The notes beneath the pieces are model-generated. The model had not been told where the DNA came from, made no database searches, and worked only from the letters and a program-made list of their open reading frames with translations. Of a stretch of DNA of 63,083 nucleotides, positions 8,958-19,972 are shown one piece after another (the stretch's first letter is position 1; every line of letters starts with the position of its first letter). The stretch covers positions 35,057-98,139 of the forward strand of contig NZ_AWQQ01000024.1 in the NCBI RefSeq assembly GCF_002607855.1. Reading direction: 5' to 3'. Origin of the DNA: Desulforamulus profundi. Its GTDB lineage: Bacteria > Bacillota_B > Desulfotomaculia > Desulfotomaculales > Desulfotomaculaceae. The position numbers and the translations under genes were made by a program.

Positions 8958-10475
8958 TTGAGCAACCGGGTTTACATCTTCGATACCACCCTGCGGGACG
9001 GCGAGCAGTCCCCGGGTGTCAGTTTAAATATTAATGAGAAACTTCAAATTGCCAGGCAGTTGGCCCGCCTGGGCGTGGACATCATTGAAGCTGGTTTTCC
9101 CATTACCTCCCCCGGCGATTTTGCCGCTGTTCAGGCAGTGGTCAGGGAAGTGCGGGGCGTTACGATAGCAGGTTTGGCCCGGGCCAATTTAAAGGATATC
9201 GACGTGGCCTGGGAAGCCCTCCGGGATGCGGAGCAGGCCCGTATTCATACCTTTATCGCCACCTCCGACATTCACCTGAAATACAAGCTGCGCAAGGACC
9301 GGGACCAGGTGGTTGAGGCAGCGGTGGCGGCGGTGAAACACGCCAAAAAGTACACCTCGGATGTGGAATTTTCCGCCGAGGATGCCTCCCGCTCGGATGT
9401 AGACTATTTGGCCCGGGTCTTCGGCGAAGTGATTAAAGCCGGGGCCACGGTCATCAACATACCGGACACCGTGGGCTATGCCATGCCGGAGGAGTATGCC
9501 CTGTTTATCAAGCAGGTCATGGAAAGGACGCCCGGCATCGAAAAGGCTGTTGTCAGCGTGCACTGCCACGACGACCTGGGCCTGGCGGTGGCCAACTCCC
9601 TGGCCGCAGTGGGCGCCGGCGCCCGCCAGGTGGAAGGCACCGTCAACGGCATCGGCGAAAGGGCCGGCAACGCCGCCCTGGAAGAGGTGGTCATGGGCCT
9701 CTACACCCGTAAGGACCGTTACGGCCTCACCACCGGGTTCAACACCCGGGAGATTTACCGCACCAGCCGGTTGGTCAGCTCGTTAACCGGCATGCCGGTG
9801 CAGCCCAATAAAGCGGTGGTTGGCAAGAACGCCTTTGCCCACGAGTCCGGCATCCACCAGGACGGTGTGCTGAAGGAGCGCACCACCTACGAGATTATGA
9901 ACCCGGAAATGCTGGGCATTGCCGCCAGCAACCTGGTGCTGGGCAAACACTCCGGCCGCCATGCCTTCCGGGACCGCCTGGCCGAACTGGGCTACAACTT
10001 GACCGATGAAGAACTGAACCTGGCCTTTACCAGATTCAAGTCCCTGGCGGACAAAAAGAAGGAAATTACCGATCAAGACCTGCAGGCCATGGTGGAGGAC
10101 GAAATCCGGCAAATTCCGGACACCTATACCCTGGAATACTTCCACATCTCCAGCGGCACCACCGTGGTGCCCACGGCCACCGTGGGGCTGCGGGCGGGCG
10201 AGGAACGCAAGGAAGACGCTGCCTGCGGCGACGGCCCGGTGGACGCCATCTACAACACCGTGGATAAAATCACAGGCATCTCCTGCACCCTGGTCAACTA
10301 CGCCATCAACGCCATCACCGGCGGCAAAGATGCCCTGGGTGACGTAACCGTCAAGCTCAAGTGCGAAGGAAGCGAAAAGGTCTACATCGGGCGGGGCGTC
10401 AGCACCGACATCCTGGAAGCCTCCGCCAAGGCCTATGTAAATGCAGTCAATAAACTGATGTATGATATCGGGTAA
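8958..10475 (+). CDS. leuA: 2-Isopropylmalate synthase LeuA
   Basis: 505 residues. It condenses acetyl-CoA and 2-ketoisovalerate, the committed step to leucine. The HMGL-like TIM barrel opens with [18 protein letters not shown] and carries the metal histidines in [16 protein letters not shown]. The C-terminal leucine-binding regulatory domain is complete (about residues 390-505, [21 protein letters not shown]). Start is TTG, eight bases after GGGAGGG. Adjacent to ilvB2 and followed by leuC, so co-transcribed. Confidence 0.95.
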   Translation: MSNRVYIFDTTLRDGEQSPGVSLNINEKLQIARQLARLGVDIIEAGFPITSPGDFAAVQAVVREVRGVTIAGLARANLKDIDVAWEALRDAEQARIHTFIATSDIHLKYKLRKDRDQVVEAAVAAVKHAKKYTSDVEFSAEDASRSDVDYLARVFGEVIKAGATVINIPDTVGYAMPEEYALFIKQVMERTPGIEKAVVSVHCHDDLGLAVANSLAAVGAGARQVEGTVNGIGERAGNAALEEVVMGLYTRKDRYGLTTGFNTREIYRTSRLVSSLTGMPVQPNKAVVGKNAFAHESGIHQDGVLKERTTYEIMNPEMLGIAASNLVLGKHSGRHAFRDRLAELGYNLTDEELNLAFTRFKSLADKKKEITDQDLQAMVEDEIRQIPDTYTLEYFHISSGTTVVPTATVGLRAGEERKEDAACGDGPVDAIYNTVDKITGISCTLVNYAINAITGGKDALGDVTVKLKCEGSEKVYIGRGVSTDILEASAKAYVNAVNKLMYDIG

Positions 10476-10506
10476 AAAAATATAAGCAAAGTCGAGGTGA
10501 AGAACC

Positions 10507-11769
10507 GTGCCAATGACAATCACAGAAAAGATACTGGCTGCGGCAGCAGGGAAAGACAGCGTAAAACCGGGGGAACTGATCAACGCCAAGGTAGACCTGG
10601 TTTTGGCAAACGATATCACAGCCCCTGTGGCCATCAAAGAATTTGAAAAGATCGGCCTGGAGAGGGTTTGGGACAAAGACAGAGTAGCCCTGGTGCCCGA
10701 CCATTTCACCCCCAACAAGGACATCAAATCTGCCGAACAGGCGAAGCTGGTGCGGGACTTCTCCCATACCCAGGAACTGACCAACTATTTTGAAGTGGGC
10801 CGCATGGGCATTGAGCACTGCCTGCTGCCCGAGCAGGGACTGGTGGGACCCGGTGACGTCATCATCGGGGCAGACTCCCACACCTGCACCTACGGCGCCC
10901 TGGGGGCCTTCGCCACCGGCGTGGGCAGCACCGACCTGGCGGCGGCCATGGCCCTGGGAGAAACCTGGTTTAAAGTACCGGAATCCATGAAGTTTATCTT
11001 TAACGGCCAGCTTAACAAATGGGTAGGCGGCAAAGACCTCATCCTTTACACCATCGGCAAAATCGGCGTGGACGGCGCCCTCTATCGGGCCATGGAATTC
11101 TGCGGCGAAGCCATCAGCCAGCTTTCCATGGACGGCCGCTTTACCATGTGCAACATGGCCATCGAAGCCGGGGGTAAAAACGGCATCATCCAGCCCGATG
11201 AAATTACCCGGCAGTATGTAGAAGGTAGGACCAAACGACCCTACACCTTCTATACCAGCGACCCGGACGCCAGTTATGTAGAAGTTTACGAATTTGACAC
11301 TGCCAAGATCGAACCCCAGGTGGCCTTCCCCCACCTGCCCGAGAATGCCCGTCCGGTCAGTGAAGCCGGCAGGGTGGACATCGACCAGGCCGTCATTGGT
11401 TCCTGCACCAACGGGCGTATGGAAGATTTGCGCCTGGCCGCCGAGATTCTCAAAGGCAAGAAAGTCAACAAGCGAGTCAGGCTGATTATCATCCCCGGCA
11501 CCCAGGAAATTTACCGCCAGGCCATGCGGGAAGGTTTGTTTGAAATCTTCCTGGATGCCGGTGCGGTTGTCAGCACCCCCACCTGTGGTCCCTGCCTGGG
11601 CGGCCACATGGGCATCCTGGCCAAAGGGGAGCGCTGCATCGCCACCACCAACCGCAACTTTGTGGGCCGTATGGGCCATGCCGAGAGTGAAGTGTACCTG
11701 GCCAACCCGGCGGTCACAGCGGCCAGCGCCGTGACCGGCCGTATTTCCCATCCCGAGGAGGTGCTGTAA
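10507..11769 (+). CDS. leuC: 3-Isopropylmalate dehydratase large subunit LeuC
   Basis: 420 residues of the aconitase superfamily, in the shorter clostridial/archaeal-type class. 4Fe-4S ligands are visible in [15 protein letters not shown] and [41 protein letters not shown] forms the substrate pocket. The start is GTG at 10507, with ATG two codons later as the alternative; GAGGTGAAG lies just upstream. The stop abuts leuD. Confidence 0.95.
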   Translation: MPMTITEKILAAAAGKDSVKPGELINAKVDLVLANDITAPVAIKEFEKIGLERVWDKDRVALVPDHFTPNKDIKSAEQAKLVRDFSHTQELTNYFEVGRMGIEHCLLPEQGLVGPGDVIIGADSHTCTYGALGAFATGVGSTDLAAAMALGETWFKVPESMKFIFNGQLNKWVGGKDLILYTIGKIGVDGALYRAMEFCGEAISQLSMDGRFTMCNMAIEAGGKNGIIQPDEITRQYVEGRTKRPYTFYTSDPDASYVEVYEFDTAKIEPQVAFPHLPENARPVSEAGRVDIDQAVIGSCTNGRMEDLRLAAEILKGKKVNKRVRLIIIPGTQEIYRQAMREGLFEIFLDAGAVVSTPTCGPCLGGHMGILAKGERCIATTNRNFVGRMGHAESEVYLANPAVTAASAVTGRISHPEEVL

Positions 11770-12270
11770 ATGAAACTGCAGGGTAAGGTTTGGAAATTTG
11801 GCAACGACGTGGATACCGATTTAATCATCGCCGCCCGCTATCTGAACAGCTCCGACCCGGCGGAACTGGCCCGGCACTGCATGGAGGATGCCGATCCCCA
11901 GTTTGCCTCCAAGGTACAGCCCGGCGACATCATCGTAGCCGCCAAGAACTTCGGCTGCGGCAGTTCCCGGGAGCACGCCCCCATTGCCATTAAGGCTGCC
12001 GGGGTCTCCTGCGTAGTGGCTAAATCCTTCGCCCGTATTTTTTACCGCAACGCCTTTAATATCGGTTTGCCCATTTTTGAGTGCCCCGAGGTTATCGATG
12101 AGCTGAAGGAAGGGGATACTATCACCGTTGACGCCGCCACAGGCGCCATCACCAATCTGACCACCGGCAAGGAGTACCAGGCGGTGCCCATCCCGGATTT
12201 CATGCGGCAAATCATTGATGCCGGCGGACTCATCAGCTATGTAAAAGGACGGGTGAATCAAGGTGTATAA
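11770..12270 (+). CDS. leuD: 3-Isopropylmalate dehydratase small subunit LeuD
   Basis: 166 residues, the swivel domain that pairs with LeuC. Diagnostic motifs are [19 protein letters not shown], then [17 protein letters not shown], which closes the active site. The ATG touches the stop of leuC and the 3' end overlaps the start of leuB, so the three are translationally coupled. Confidence 0.95.
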   Translation: MKLQGKVWKFGNDVDTDLIIAARYLNSSDPAELARHCMEDADPQFASKVQPGDIIVAAKNFGCGSSREHAPIAIKAAGVSCVVAKSFARIFYRNAFNIGLPIFECPEVIDELKEGDTITVDAATGAITNLTTGKEYQAVPIPDFMRQIIDAGGLISYVKGRVNQGV

Positions 12271-13333
12271 AATTGCGTTATTGCCCGGTGACGGCATCGG
12301 GCCGGAAATTGTCCCCCAGGCGGTCAGGGTTCTGCAGGCCGTGGGGGAAAAATTCAACCGGGAGTTTCAATTTCAGACAGCCCTCATCGGGGGAGCCGCT
12401 TACGACGCCACCGGCCACCCGCTGCCGGAGGAAACCCTGGCGGTCTGCCGCAGCAGCGACGCCATTTTGCTGGGGGCGGTGGGCGGACCCAAGTGGGATA
12501 ACCTGGAGCCCGAACTGCGCCCCGAGCGGGGAGCCCTGCTGCCCCTGCGCAAAAAGCTGGGCCTCTATGCCAACCTGCGCCCGGCGGTGGTGAACCCCGC
12601 CCTGGCGGAGGCCTCCACCCTGAAGGAAGAGCTTGTGTCAGGACTGGATATCCTGATCATTCGGGAACTGACCGGGGGGCTCTACTTTGGCGAAAAACGC
12701 AGGGAAGACCTGCCCGGCGGAGGCCAGAAAGCGGTGGAAACCCTGGAGTACACCACCGCCGAGGTGGAACGGGTGACCCGGCTGGGCTTTGAGATGGCCC
12801 GCAAAAGAAACAAAAAATTAATGTCCGTGGATAAGGCCAACGTGCTGGAAAGCTCCCGCCTGTGGCGGGAGGTGGTGGAAAGTGTGGCCAAAGAGTACCC
12901 GGATGTGGAACTGAGCCACATGTACGTGGATAACTGCGCCATGCAGCTGGTGCGCAATCCCAAGCAGTTTGATGTCATGGTGACCGAGAACATGTTCGGA
13001 GACATCTTAACCGACCTGGCTTCCCAGCTCACCGGCTCCATCGGCATGCTGCCCTCGGCCAGCCTGGGCGGCGAAGTGGCCCTTTACGAACCCATTCACG
13101 GTTCCGCGCCGGACATCGCCGGTCAAAACCTGGCCAATCCCATCGCCACCATCCTGTCCGTCGCCATGATGCTGCGCGTCTCCTTCAACTTGGAAGCCGA
13201 AGCAGCCGCCATCGAGCAGGCCGTAGACAGCGTCCTGGCCCGGGGCTACCGCACCGGCGACATCCTACAGCCAGGCAAAACCCGTGTGGGCACGGTGGAA
13301 ATGACGGAAGCGATCATTAGCGCTTTAGGGTAA
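12263..13333 (+). CDS. leuB: 3-Isopropylmalate dehydrogenase LeuB
   Basis: 356 residues, NAD-dependent oxidative decarboxylation of isopropylmalate. [13 protein letters not shown] at the N-terminus, substrate arginines around [11 protein letters not shown], metal acids in [14 protein letters not shown], and the NAD site [21 protein letters not shown] start overlaps the end of leuD by eight bases. Followed by the 108-base palindromic element. Confidence 0.96.
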   Translation: MYKIALLPGDGIGPEIVPQAVRVLQAVGEKFNREFQFQTALIGGAAYDATGHPLPEETLAVCRSSDAILLGAVGGPKWDNLEPELRPERGALLPLRKKLGLYANLRPAVVNPALAEASTLKEELVSGLDILIIRELTGGLYFGEKRREDLPGGGQKAVETLEYTTAEVERVTRLGFEMARKRNKKLMSVDKANVLESSRLWREVVESVAKEYPDVELSHMYVDNCAMQLVRNPKQFDVMVTENMFGDILTDLASQLTGSIGMLPSASLGGEVALYEPIHGSAPDIAGQNLANPIATILSVAMMLRVSFNLEAEAAAIEQAVDSVLARGYRTGDILQPGKTRVGTVEMTEAIISALG

Positions 13334-13339
13334 TACATC

Positions 13340-13447
13340 GGGGTCTAGTTGCTAGACTTATACTGTATTTCTCTGGGGTCCTGTTATTGGCTTTTGGCCA
13401 ACAACAGGACCCGTAAGGAATACCCGAAAGGCTAGCAACTGGACCCC
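13340..13447. repeat. Nested palindromic element between leuB and cimA
   Basis: Outer arms of 16 bases (13340-13355 and 13432-13447; GGGGTCTAGTTGCTAG against CTAGCAACTGGACCCC, one T-G pair) enclose inner arms of 16 bases (13376-13391 and 13397-13412; one mismatch) around a five-base loop. Between the two pairs a short GTATT/AATAC also pairs. The whole region can fold into one long hairpin. There is no T-run. It may be a miniature transposable element or an RNA that shapes operon mRNA. Confidence 0.75.
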
Positions 13448-13476
13448 AAAGAACAGCAGTATGAGACAAAAATGGG

Positions 13477-15063
13477 GTGAACGCAATTGGGGATTATGCA
13501 AACCTAATCAAAATTTACGATACCACCCTGCGGGACGGCACCCAGGGGGAGGGAGTCAGCCTCTCGGCGGAGGATAAAATTAAAATTGCCCTGCGGCTGG
13601 ATGAAATGGGCTTCCATTATATCGAAGGGGGCTGGCCCGGCTCCAACCCCAAAGACATGGAATTCTTTAACCGCATTCAACAATACACCTTGAAGCACGC
13701 GGTGGTCACCGCCTTTGGCAGCACCTGCCGCCCCGGCGTGGAACCCGCCCGGGACGCCAACCTGAACCGCCTGCTGGAAGCAGGGGTCAAAGTGGCCACC
13801 ATCTTCGGCAAAGCCTGGGACTTCCATGTCACCCGGGCGTTAAACACCACCCTGGAAGAGAATTTGCGCATGGTGCGGGAATCCGTGGCCTATCTCAAGA
13901 GCCACGGCCTAACAGTTTTCTTCGACGGGGAGCATTTCTTCGACGGCTATAAGGCCAATGCCGGGTACGCGCTGGAGGTTGTAAAGGCAGCGGTGCAGGG
14001 CGGTGCCGACGCGGTGATCCTCTGCGATACCAACGGTGGCAGCCTGCCCCTGGAAGTATTCCAGGCCGTAACCCGGGTGAGGGAAGAACTGCCCGATGTG
14101 GAACTGGGCATCCACGCCCATAACGACGGGGAAATGGCGGTGGCCAATTCCCTGATGGCCGTCCAGGCCGGGGCAACCCAGGTGCAGGGCACCGTCAACG
14201 GGCTGGGAGAGCGGTGCGGCAACGCCAATCTCTGCTCTATCATCCCCAACCTCACCTTTAAACTGGGCTGCCCCACCATCCCCCGGGAAAACCTGGTCTA
14301 CCTGACGGAGCTTTCCCGCTATGTTTACGAACTGGCCAACTTAAACCCCGCCGCCAACCAGCCCTATGTGGGAGAGAGCGCCTTTGCCCACAAGGGAGGC
14401 ATCCACGTCAGCGCCCTCATGAAGGAACCGGGCACCTACGAGCACCTGGACCCGGCGCTGGTGGGCAACACCCGGCGGGTGCTGATGTCCGAGCTGGCGG
14501 GCATCTCCAACCTCCTGTATAAATACAAGGAGCTTCATTTAGACAAGAGCAGCCCCGAGGGCCGGCAGGTGCTGGACCAGTTGAAAAACCTGGAGCACTG
14601 CGGCTACCAGTTTGAAGCGGCAGAGGGCTCCCTGGAACTGATGCTGCGCAAGGCCCTGAACGGTTACCGGGAACCCTTCCAACTGGAGAGCATGCGGCTT
14701 ATCCTGCAAATGTGGGAGGGGCAGCCCATTCACTCCGAAGCGGTCATCAAGCTGAGAGTGGGGGAAGAGGTGGTGCACACCGCCGCCGAAGGAAACGGGC
14801 CGGTGAATGCCCTGGACAACGCCCTGCGCAAGGCCCTGGAAACCTTTTATCCCGAAGTGGCCGCCCTGCGGCTGCTGGACTACAAAGTCCGGGTGCTGCA
14901 GGAAAAGGCCGGCACCGAAGCCCAGGTCCGTGTCTTAATTGAAACCGGCAACGGCAAAAAGACCTGGGGCACAGTGGGCGTCTCCACCAACATCATCGAG
15001 GCCAGCTGGCAGGCCCTGGCGGACAGTATGGCCTACGGCTTGCTGAAAGAACATAAGCTATAA
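13477..15063 (+). CDS. cimA: (R)-Citramalate synthase CimA
   Basis: 528 residues. The opening LIKIYDTTLRDGTQGEGVSL and HYIEGGWPGSNPKDMEFF mark the CimA/LeuA2 group, which condenses pyruvate and acetyl-CoA to citramalate, the threonine-independent entry to isoleucine. Metal ligands are in GIHAHNDGEMAVANSLMAVQ, and there is a full C-terminal regulatory domain. LeuC, LeuD and LeuB of the same operon can carry citramalate to 2-ketobutyrate, which feeds both IlvB copies. No threonine deaminase gene is in the window. GTG start follows AAATGGGG; alternative starts downstream are less likely. Confidence 0.92.
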   Translation: MNAIGDYANLIKIYDTTLRDGTQGEGVSLSAEDKIKIALRLDEMGFHYIEGGWPGSNPKDMEFFNRIQQYTLKHAVVTAFGSTCRPGVEPARDANLNRLLEAGVKVATIFGKAWDFHVTRALNTTLEENLRMVRESVAYLKSHGLTVFFDGEHFFDGYKANAGYALEVVKAAVQGGADAVILCDTNGGSLPLEVFQAVTRVREELPDVELGIHAHNDGEMAVANSLMAVQAGATQVQGTVNGLGERCGNANLCSIIPNLTFKLGCPTIPRENLVYLTELSRYVYELANLNPAANQPYVGESAFAHKGGIHVSALMKEPGTYEHLDPALVGNTRRVLMSELAGISNLLYKYKELHLDKSSPEGRQVLDQLKNLEHCGYQFEAAEGSLELMLRKALNGYREPFQLESMRLILQMWEGQPIHSEAVIKLRVGEEVVHTAAEGNGPVNALDNALRKALETFYPEVAALRLLDYKVRVLQEKAGTEAQVRVLIETGNGKKTWGTVGVSTNIIEASWQALADSMAYGLLKEHKL

Positions 15064-15073
15064 TGTCAAGGCA

Positions 15074-15114
15074 AAGAAGATCCGGAAGATTTTTTACGGG
15101 TCTTCTTCTTTTTT
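15074..15114 (+). terminator. Terminator of the ilv-leu operon
   Basis: AAGAAGA at 15074-15080 pairs with TCTTCTT at 15101-15107, followed by CTTTTTT. It is the first strong terminator after ilvD's leader. Confidence 0.8.
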
Positions 15115-15210
15115 GCCCAAATTTGTCTGAAAATTATTAGTCTAACCCTTTCCGGGCATTCATATATATGAAGGGAGTGATTGCGTTCAAACTTAAGGAG
15201 GACTCGTAAA

Positions 15211-16352
15211 GTGAAGAACGAAACCTGCAAAGGATTTCTTAAAATACTGATCGGCGTTTTACTTTACACAGCCTGGCCATCACCCTCTCATCTCAGACGG
15301 CAGAAACGGTGGAGGCTTCCGCCATCCCGCCGCCGCCCCCGGAAAGCAGCGCCCCGGATACACCGCCGGCCCCGCAGCAGCCCGCTGTGCCGGAACCACC
15401 CGGGCAGGTAACCCTGGCGCTGGTGGGAGACATCCTGCTGGACTCCTGGGTGGGCACAGAAATCAAAAGACAGGGCGTGGATTACCCCTGGACCGGTGTT
15501 AAGGACATACTAAGCGCTGCGGATGTGGCTGTGGGCAATTTGGAATCCCCCGCCGGTGTGACCGGTACACCCGTCCAAGGCAAGAGCTTTACCTTCCGGG
15601 CCAGACCGGAAACCCTGCAGGGCGCAGTCAATGCCGGCATCGACATCCTCACCCTGGCCAATAACCACATTCTGGACTACGGTGCAAGCGCCTTAAGCGA
15701 AACCCTGGACAACCTGGACCAGTACGGCATCGCCCGCACCGGTGCCGGCTGCAATGCAGACGAAGCCCTTGCGCCGGCCGTCAAGGAATGCAACGGTCTT
15801 AAAATCGGCGTGCTCTCCTTCAGCCGGGTGATCCCGTACCCGGGGTGGGTGGCAGGCCCAAACTATCCCGGCGTGGCCAACGGCTGGGACACCCAAAAGG
15901 TGCTGGAGACCATCAAACAGGCGAACTCTCAGGTAGATGTGCTGGTTGTCTCCGTCCACTGGGGCAAAGAACTGGCCGACTACCCGGCCGGCGATCAGAC
16001 CCGGCTGGCCAAAGCCATGGTGGACAGCGGGGCGGATGTCATCCTGGGCCACCATTCCCACTGCCTGCAGGGGGTGGCGGTGTACAACAAAAAACCCATC
16101 TTCTACAGTATGGGCAACTTTATTTTTACCTCCAGCAGTATGAAAGCCAGTTCCGGCGCCATAGCCCTGGTGAACATGGACAGAGACGGGGCCAGGGACC
16201 TGCAGGTAATACCCACCCGGTTGGACTGGGGCCGGCCGCAAGTCCTCACCGGGGAAGCCAGGGTGGGAGAAATCATCCGGCTGCAGTTCCTCTGTAAACC
16301 CTTTGGCACGCAATTTAATAATGAAGGAAAAGCCTATCTGCCAGCAAAATAA
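15211..16352 (+). CDS. CapA-family (PGA_cap) secreted protein, one frame break
   Basis: Metallophosphatase-fold protein of the CapA family linked to poly-gamma-glutamate or other surface polymer work. After GTG (AAGGAGG nine bases upstream) come a basic start, a hydrophobic signal segment (FLKILIGVLL...) and a Pro-rich linker (PPPPPESS...). The domain then shows VGDILLDSW, GNLESP, TLANNHILDYG, VSVHWGKEL and DVILGHHSHCLQG. The frame breaks near 15264, inside the signal segment; one added T reads on into LHSLAITLSSQTAETVEAS. Single gene between two terminators. Exact substrate unknown. Confidence 0.8.
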
Positions 16353-16353
16353 G

Positions 16354-16384
16354 GATTGGGACTTTGGACCCAATCTTATTTTTT
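16354..16384 (+). terminator. Terminator after the CapA-like gene
   Basis: GATTGGG pairs with CCCAATC around ACTTTGGA and is followed by TTATTTTTTC. Confidence 0.8.
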
Positions 16385-16530
16385 CTCTATACCAAAAGTG
16401 AAAATATTCCTTATAATAATTAGAAGGTTAAATGTCAATTCGTATCGAAAAAAGTATGTGAAACGTATTGTTGGATTGGTGCGTCTATTTGAGAAATACT
16501 ACAAATATCTAAAAATGGGGGGAGTGCCGG

Positions 16531-17355
16531 TTGCTGGAACAACTCAAGGCGCTGAACCTTGACATTTTAAATATCACCAGCATCTTTGACATCCTGCTGG
16601 TCACCTTTGTCTTTTACCGCTTCATGCGGATTATTCAGGGGACCAGAGCGGTGCAGCTGATCAAAGGGTTGGTGGTGCTCCTGGTGGCCACCACCGCCAG
16701 CAGCTGGCTGCACCTGCACACCATCAACTGGCTGCTGCAGCAGGTTATGACCGCCCTGGTGGTGGCTCTGCCCATCGTGTTCCAGCCCGAACTGCGGCGG
16801 GCACTGGAAACCCTGGGGCGGGGAAAATTTTTTGCCAGGACCATTAACACCCTCAAAGAAGCAGACAGGAGCCGTATGATTAATGAGGTGGTGCGGGCGG
16901 TCCAGGTGCTGACCAAAAACAAAATGGGAGCCCTCCTCATCATCGAAAGAGTCACCGGCCTGGAAGAATACATCGACTCCGGCGTTAAAATCGACGGCAT
17001 TGTCACCGCCGAATTTCTGGTGAATGTCTTTATACCCAACACCCCCCTGCATGACGGGGCCGTCATCATCCGGGGAGACCGGGTGGCTGCCGCCGCCTGT
17101 TTCCTGCCCCTGTCGGAAAACCCCTACTTAAGCAAGGAGTTAGGCACCCGGCACCGGGCCGGTATCGGGATTTCCGAGGTTTCCGATGCGGTGGCGGTCA
17201 TCGTATCCGAAGAAACCGGTGCCATTTCCCTGGCCATGGACGGGTCCATCGACCGCATGCTGGACGAATCTACCCTGAAACAAAAATTAACCGAAGCCCT
17301 GGAGCAAAAAAACCACAGTTCCTTGAGCGGGGTATTTAGGAGGAACGAGCAATGA
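16531..17355 (+). CDS. cdaA: Diadenylate cyclase CdaA (c-di-AMP synthase)
   Basis: 274 residues. Three N-terminal membrane segments (about residues 18-33, 40-58 and 66-84) precede the DAC domain with DGA at 175-177 and RHR at 207-209, the ATP and metal motifs that define active cyclases. It makes c-di-AMP from two ATP, controlling potassium and wall homeostasis. Start is TTG, with GGGGGGAG a few bases before. The stop overlaps the next gene, the expected CdaR partner, and GlmM follows, the conserved cdaA-cdaR-glmM unit. Confidence 0.95.
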   Translation: MLEQLKALNLDILNITSIFDILLVTFVFYRFMRIIQGTRAVQLIKGLVVLLVATTASSWLHLHTINWLLQQVMTALVVALPIVFQPELRRALETLGRGKFFARTINTLKEADRSRMINEVVRAVQVLTKNKMGALLIIERVTGLEEYIDSGVKIDGIVTAEFLVNVFIPNTPLHDGAVIIRGDRVAAAACFLPLSENPYLSKELGTRHRAGIGISEVSDAVAVIVSEETGAISLAMDGSIDRMLDESTLKQKLTEALEQKNHSSLSGVFRRNEQ

Positions 17356-18329
17356 TCCGGCTGAAGTGGAGCAACAACTCCATGATGCTGCTCTCGGTGC
17401 TGCTGGCCATTTTACTGTGGGTGTATGTCAATAACGTGCAGAACCCGGTAAAAGAGCAGGAGTTCAGAGTCACCGTAGAGACCCGGGGAGAACTGTCCCA
17501 GGGCTTAACCCTGAGCGGCCTGCCCAAGAGCGTGGCGGTGCGGGTACAGGGGAAAAACGCCCAGTTGTCCGGCATCAGGCCGGCGGATTTTCAGGCCGTT
17601 GTGGACTTAACCAACATCACGGAAGGCGAAACCACCAGGCCCGTCCAGGTCACCGCCCCCAGCGGACTGCAGGTGGTGCAGGTAAACCCCACCCGGGTGA
17701 CCCTCACGGTGGAGAGGGTGATCCAAAAACAGCTGCCCCTTGCCGTGGTGGTGAAAGGGGAACCGTTGAGCGGCCATACCGCGCTGGAACCCGTGGTGCA
17801 GCCCACCGCTGTCCTGGTACGGGGTCCGGCCCGGGTCCTCAAGGACCTGAGAAGCGTGGAACTCACCGTTGACATTACAGGCACCAACCAGAATGTGGAG
17901 CAGCAGTTGATGATCCCCCTGCCGCCGGGGGTTACATCTTCCCCGGACCGGGTGAAAGTGCTGGTGCCCGTCACCCGCGCCCTGCCTTCCCGGTCGCTGC
18001 CGGTGGTGCCTCGCTATACAGGCAGCCCGGCGGATACCTACCAAGTGCTGCGGGTCATCCCCCAGCCGGCCACCGTACAGGTTTACGCGCCGGTTGAGGT
18101 CCTGAACAACCTGGAAAGCATCAGCACCGAAACCATCCGCATCGACGGCATCTCCGATAACGTGTTGAAGGAAGCGCGGCTGCTGCTGCCCCAAGGGGTG
18201 GTGGATATTGTACCGGGTAAAGTGGAACTGGCGGTTCAAGTGAAGCCCAAGCAGCAGCCAGTGCCCCAGGAACCGCCGGAAACACCCCGGGAGAACGCCG
18301 GTTCTCCGGATCAGAATAAGCAGCCATAA
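17352..18329 (+). CDS. cdaR: CdaR/YbbR-domain protein, regulator of CdaA
   Basis: 325 residues: one N-terminal membrane anchor (NSMMLLSVLLAILLWVYVNN, residues 11-30), then a run of extracytoplasmic YbbR repeats (about 40-120, 125-205 and 215-295), ending in a Pro-rich tail (KQQPVPQEPPETP). CdaR binds CdaA at the membrane and tunes its activity. The ATG overlaps the cdaA stop by four bases, so the two are coupled. Three repeats rather than four are visible, a modestly short version. Confidence 0.9.
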   Translation: MIRLKWSNNSMMLLSVLLAILLWVYVNNVQNPVKEQEFRVTVETRGELSQGLTLSGLPKSVAVRVQGKNAQLSGIRPADFQAVVDLTNITEGETTRPVQVTAPSGLQVVQVNPTRVTLTVERVIQKQLPLAVVVKGEPLSGHTALEPVVQPTAVLVRGPARVLKDLRSVELTVDITGTNQNVEQQLMIPLPPGVTSSPDRVKVLVPVTRALPSRSLPVVPRYTGSPADTYQVLRVIPQPATVQVYAPVEVLNNLESISTETIRIDGISDNVLKEARLLLPQGVVDIVPGKVELAVQVKPKQQPVPQEPPETPRENAGSPDQNKQP

Positions 18330-18338
18330 GCTAAGAAG

Positions 18339-18364
18339 CCCGGCCTCAGGAAATTGAGGCCGGG
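18339..18364. terminator. Hairpin after cdaR without T-run
   Basis: CCCGGCCTCA pairs perfectly with TGAGGCCGGG around GGAAAT. No U-tract follows, so it may be a weak terminator or an mRNA 3'-end stabiliser. Confidence 0.5.
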
Positions 18365-18430
18365 TGACTGTAATTTTCACAGCCCTGGACAAAAACAAAG
18401 GACAAGTCCCTTTCATAATATGTTAAAAAA

Positions 18431-18460
18431 TTGACATACAAAACTGTTGAGCGATATAAT
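18431..18460 (+). promoter_or_regulatory. Promoter of glmM
   Basis: TTGACA at 18431-18436 and perfect TATAAT at 18455-18460 with 18 bases between. This shows that glmM has its own transcript despite following cdaA-cdaR. Confidence 0.75.
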
Positions 18461-18515
18461 AGCTTTGGTTTTTATCAAGAGCTTCCTCGAAGGATAAGGG
18501 GGAAATGAACGTATA

Positions 18516-19850
18516 ATGGCGAAACTATTTGGCACCGACGGAGTGCGCGGAGTGGCCAATACAGACCTGACTGCCGAACTGGCCTGCCGGTTGGGGCGGG
18601 CTGGGGCCCATGTATTGACCAGGCAGGGTCACCCCGGGAAAGTGATCATTGGTCGGGATACCAGAATTTCCGGAGATATGCTGGAAGCGGCACTGGCAGC
18701 CGGCATTTGTTCAGTTGGCGTGGATGTTTACAAGGTAGGAGTGTTACCCACTCCGGCCATTGCCTATTTAACCAGAAAACTAGGAGCGGGGGCAGGGGTG
18801 GTTATTTCCGCCTCCCATAACCCCGTTGAGGATAACGGTATCAAGTTCTTCGGCCCCAGCGGCTACAAGCTGCCGGACGAACTGGAAGCCCAAATTGAAA
18901 AGCTGGCCCTGGAGCCGGCAGCGGAACTGCCCAAACCCACCGGCGGCGACCTGGGCCGCCTGTACAGGGTGGAAGACGCCCTGGACCAGTACGTGGAGTA
19001 TGCCAAAGGCACCATCTCCACCGACCTGAAGGGCCTAAAAATCGTGGTGGACTGCGCCAACGGGGCGGCCTACCGGGTAGCCCCCAGGGTGCTGTCCGAA
19101 CTGGGTGCGGAAGTCATTCCCATCTTCCACCTGCCCGACGGGGTCAACATCAACGCCAACTGCGGCTCCACCCACCCGCAGGCGCTAATGGAAGAGGTTG
19201 TCAAACAGGGCGCCGACCTGGGCCTGGCCCACGACGGGGACGCCGACCGGGTGCTTGCCGTGGACCACACAGGCAGCCTGGTGGACGGCGACCAGATCAT
19301 GGTGCTCTGCGCCAAGCATTTGAAATCCAAGGGCAAGCTGCGCAAAAACACCGCCGTGGTCACCGTCATGAGCAACCTGGGTCTGCACAAGGCCCTGGAA
19401 AAAAGCGATATCAACGTGGTGGAAACCAAAGTGGGCGACCGCTATGTGCTGGAAAAACTGCTGGAAACCGGTGCCCGTTTTGGCGGCGAACAGTCCGGCC
19501 ACATTATTTTTCTTGAGCACAACACCACCGGAGATGGTATAATAACAGCATTGCAGCTGTTAGCCGTGATGAAAGAAACCGGCAAATCCCTGGCCCAGCT
19601 GGCGGGACAGATGGAGAAATACCCCCAGATTCTTAAGAACGTCAGGGTGCAGGATAAAACCGCCGTCATGAACAGCCCCATCATGACCGAAGCCATCCGC
19701 CGTTTTGAGCGGGACCTGGCCGGTCAGGGACGCATCCTGGTGCGCCCCTCCGGCACCGAACCCCTGGTGCGGGTGATGGTGGAAGGCAAGGACATGGACG
19801 AACTGCAGTCCATCGTCGACAAAATGGCTAAAATTGTGGGCAGCATTTAA
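18516..19850 (+). CDS. glmM: Phosphoglucosamine mutase GlmM
   Basis: 444 residues. Converts glucosamine-6-phosphate to glucosamine-1-phosphate for wall precursors. Phosphoserine loop [13 protein letters not shown] with Ser100, the metal loop DGDADR, the sugar loop GGEQSGH and the phosphate-binding [14 protein letters not shown] are all intact. Full length, no frame break. AAGGGGG precedes the ATG. In other Firmicutes GlmM inhibits CdaA directly, in keeping with the gene order here. Confidence 0.97.
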   Translation: MAKLFGTDGVRGVANTDLTAELACRLGRAGAHVLTRQGHPGKVIIGRDTRISGDMLEAALAAGICSVGVDVYKVGVLPTPAIAYLTRKLGAGAGVVISASHNPVEDNGIKFFGPSGYKLPDELEAQIEKLALEPAAELPKPTGGDLGRLYRVEDALDQYVEYAKGTISTDLKGLKIVVDCANGAAYRVAPRVLSELGAEVIPIFHLPDGVNINANCGSTHPQALMEEVVKQGADLGLAHDGDADRVLAVDHTGSLVDGDQIMVLCAKHLKSKGKLRKNTAVVTVMSNLGLHKALEKSDINVVETKVGDRYVLEKLLETGARFGGEQSGHIIFLEHNTTGDGIITALQLLAVMKETGKSLAQLAGQMEKYPQILKNVRVQDKTAVMNSPIMTEAIRRFERDLAGQGRILVRPSGTEPLVRVMVEGKDMDELQSIVDKMAKIVGSI

Positions 19851-19887
19851 CTGCTGCCCGCATAATATAACTTAGTAACCCTCATAC

Positions 19888-19921
19888 ACACCCGACGTCC
19901 GACGTCTGACGACCGACGACT
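19888..19921. repeat. GACGTCCGACGTC / GACGACCGACGAC repeat
   Basis: A simple-repeat stretch reading CCGACGTCCGACGTCTGACG then ACCGACGACTGAC. It belongs to the same word family as the gaps at 3784 and 7129-7251. It sits between glmM and the ribozyme. Confidence 0.6.
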
Positions 19922-19972
19922 GACAAAGGGGGGTGATACCACCGGGCACTTTAAGACAACTAAATAAAAAAC

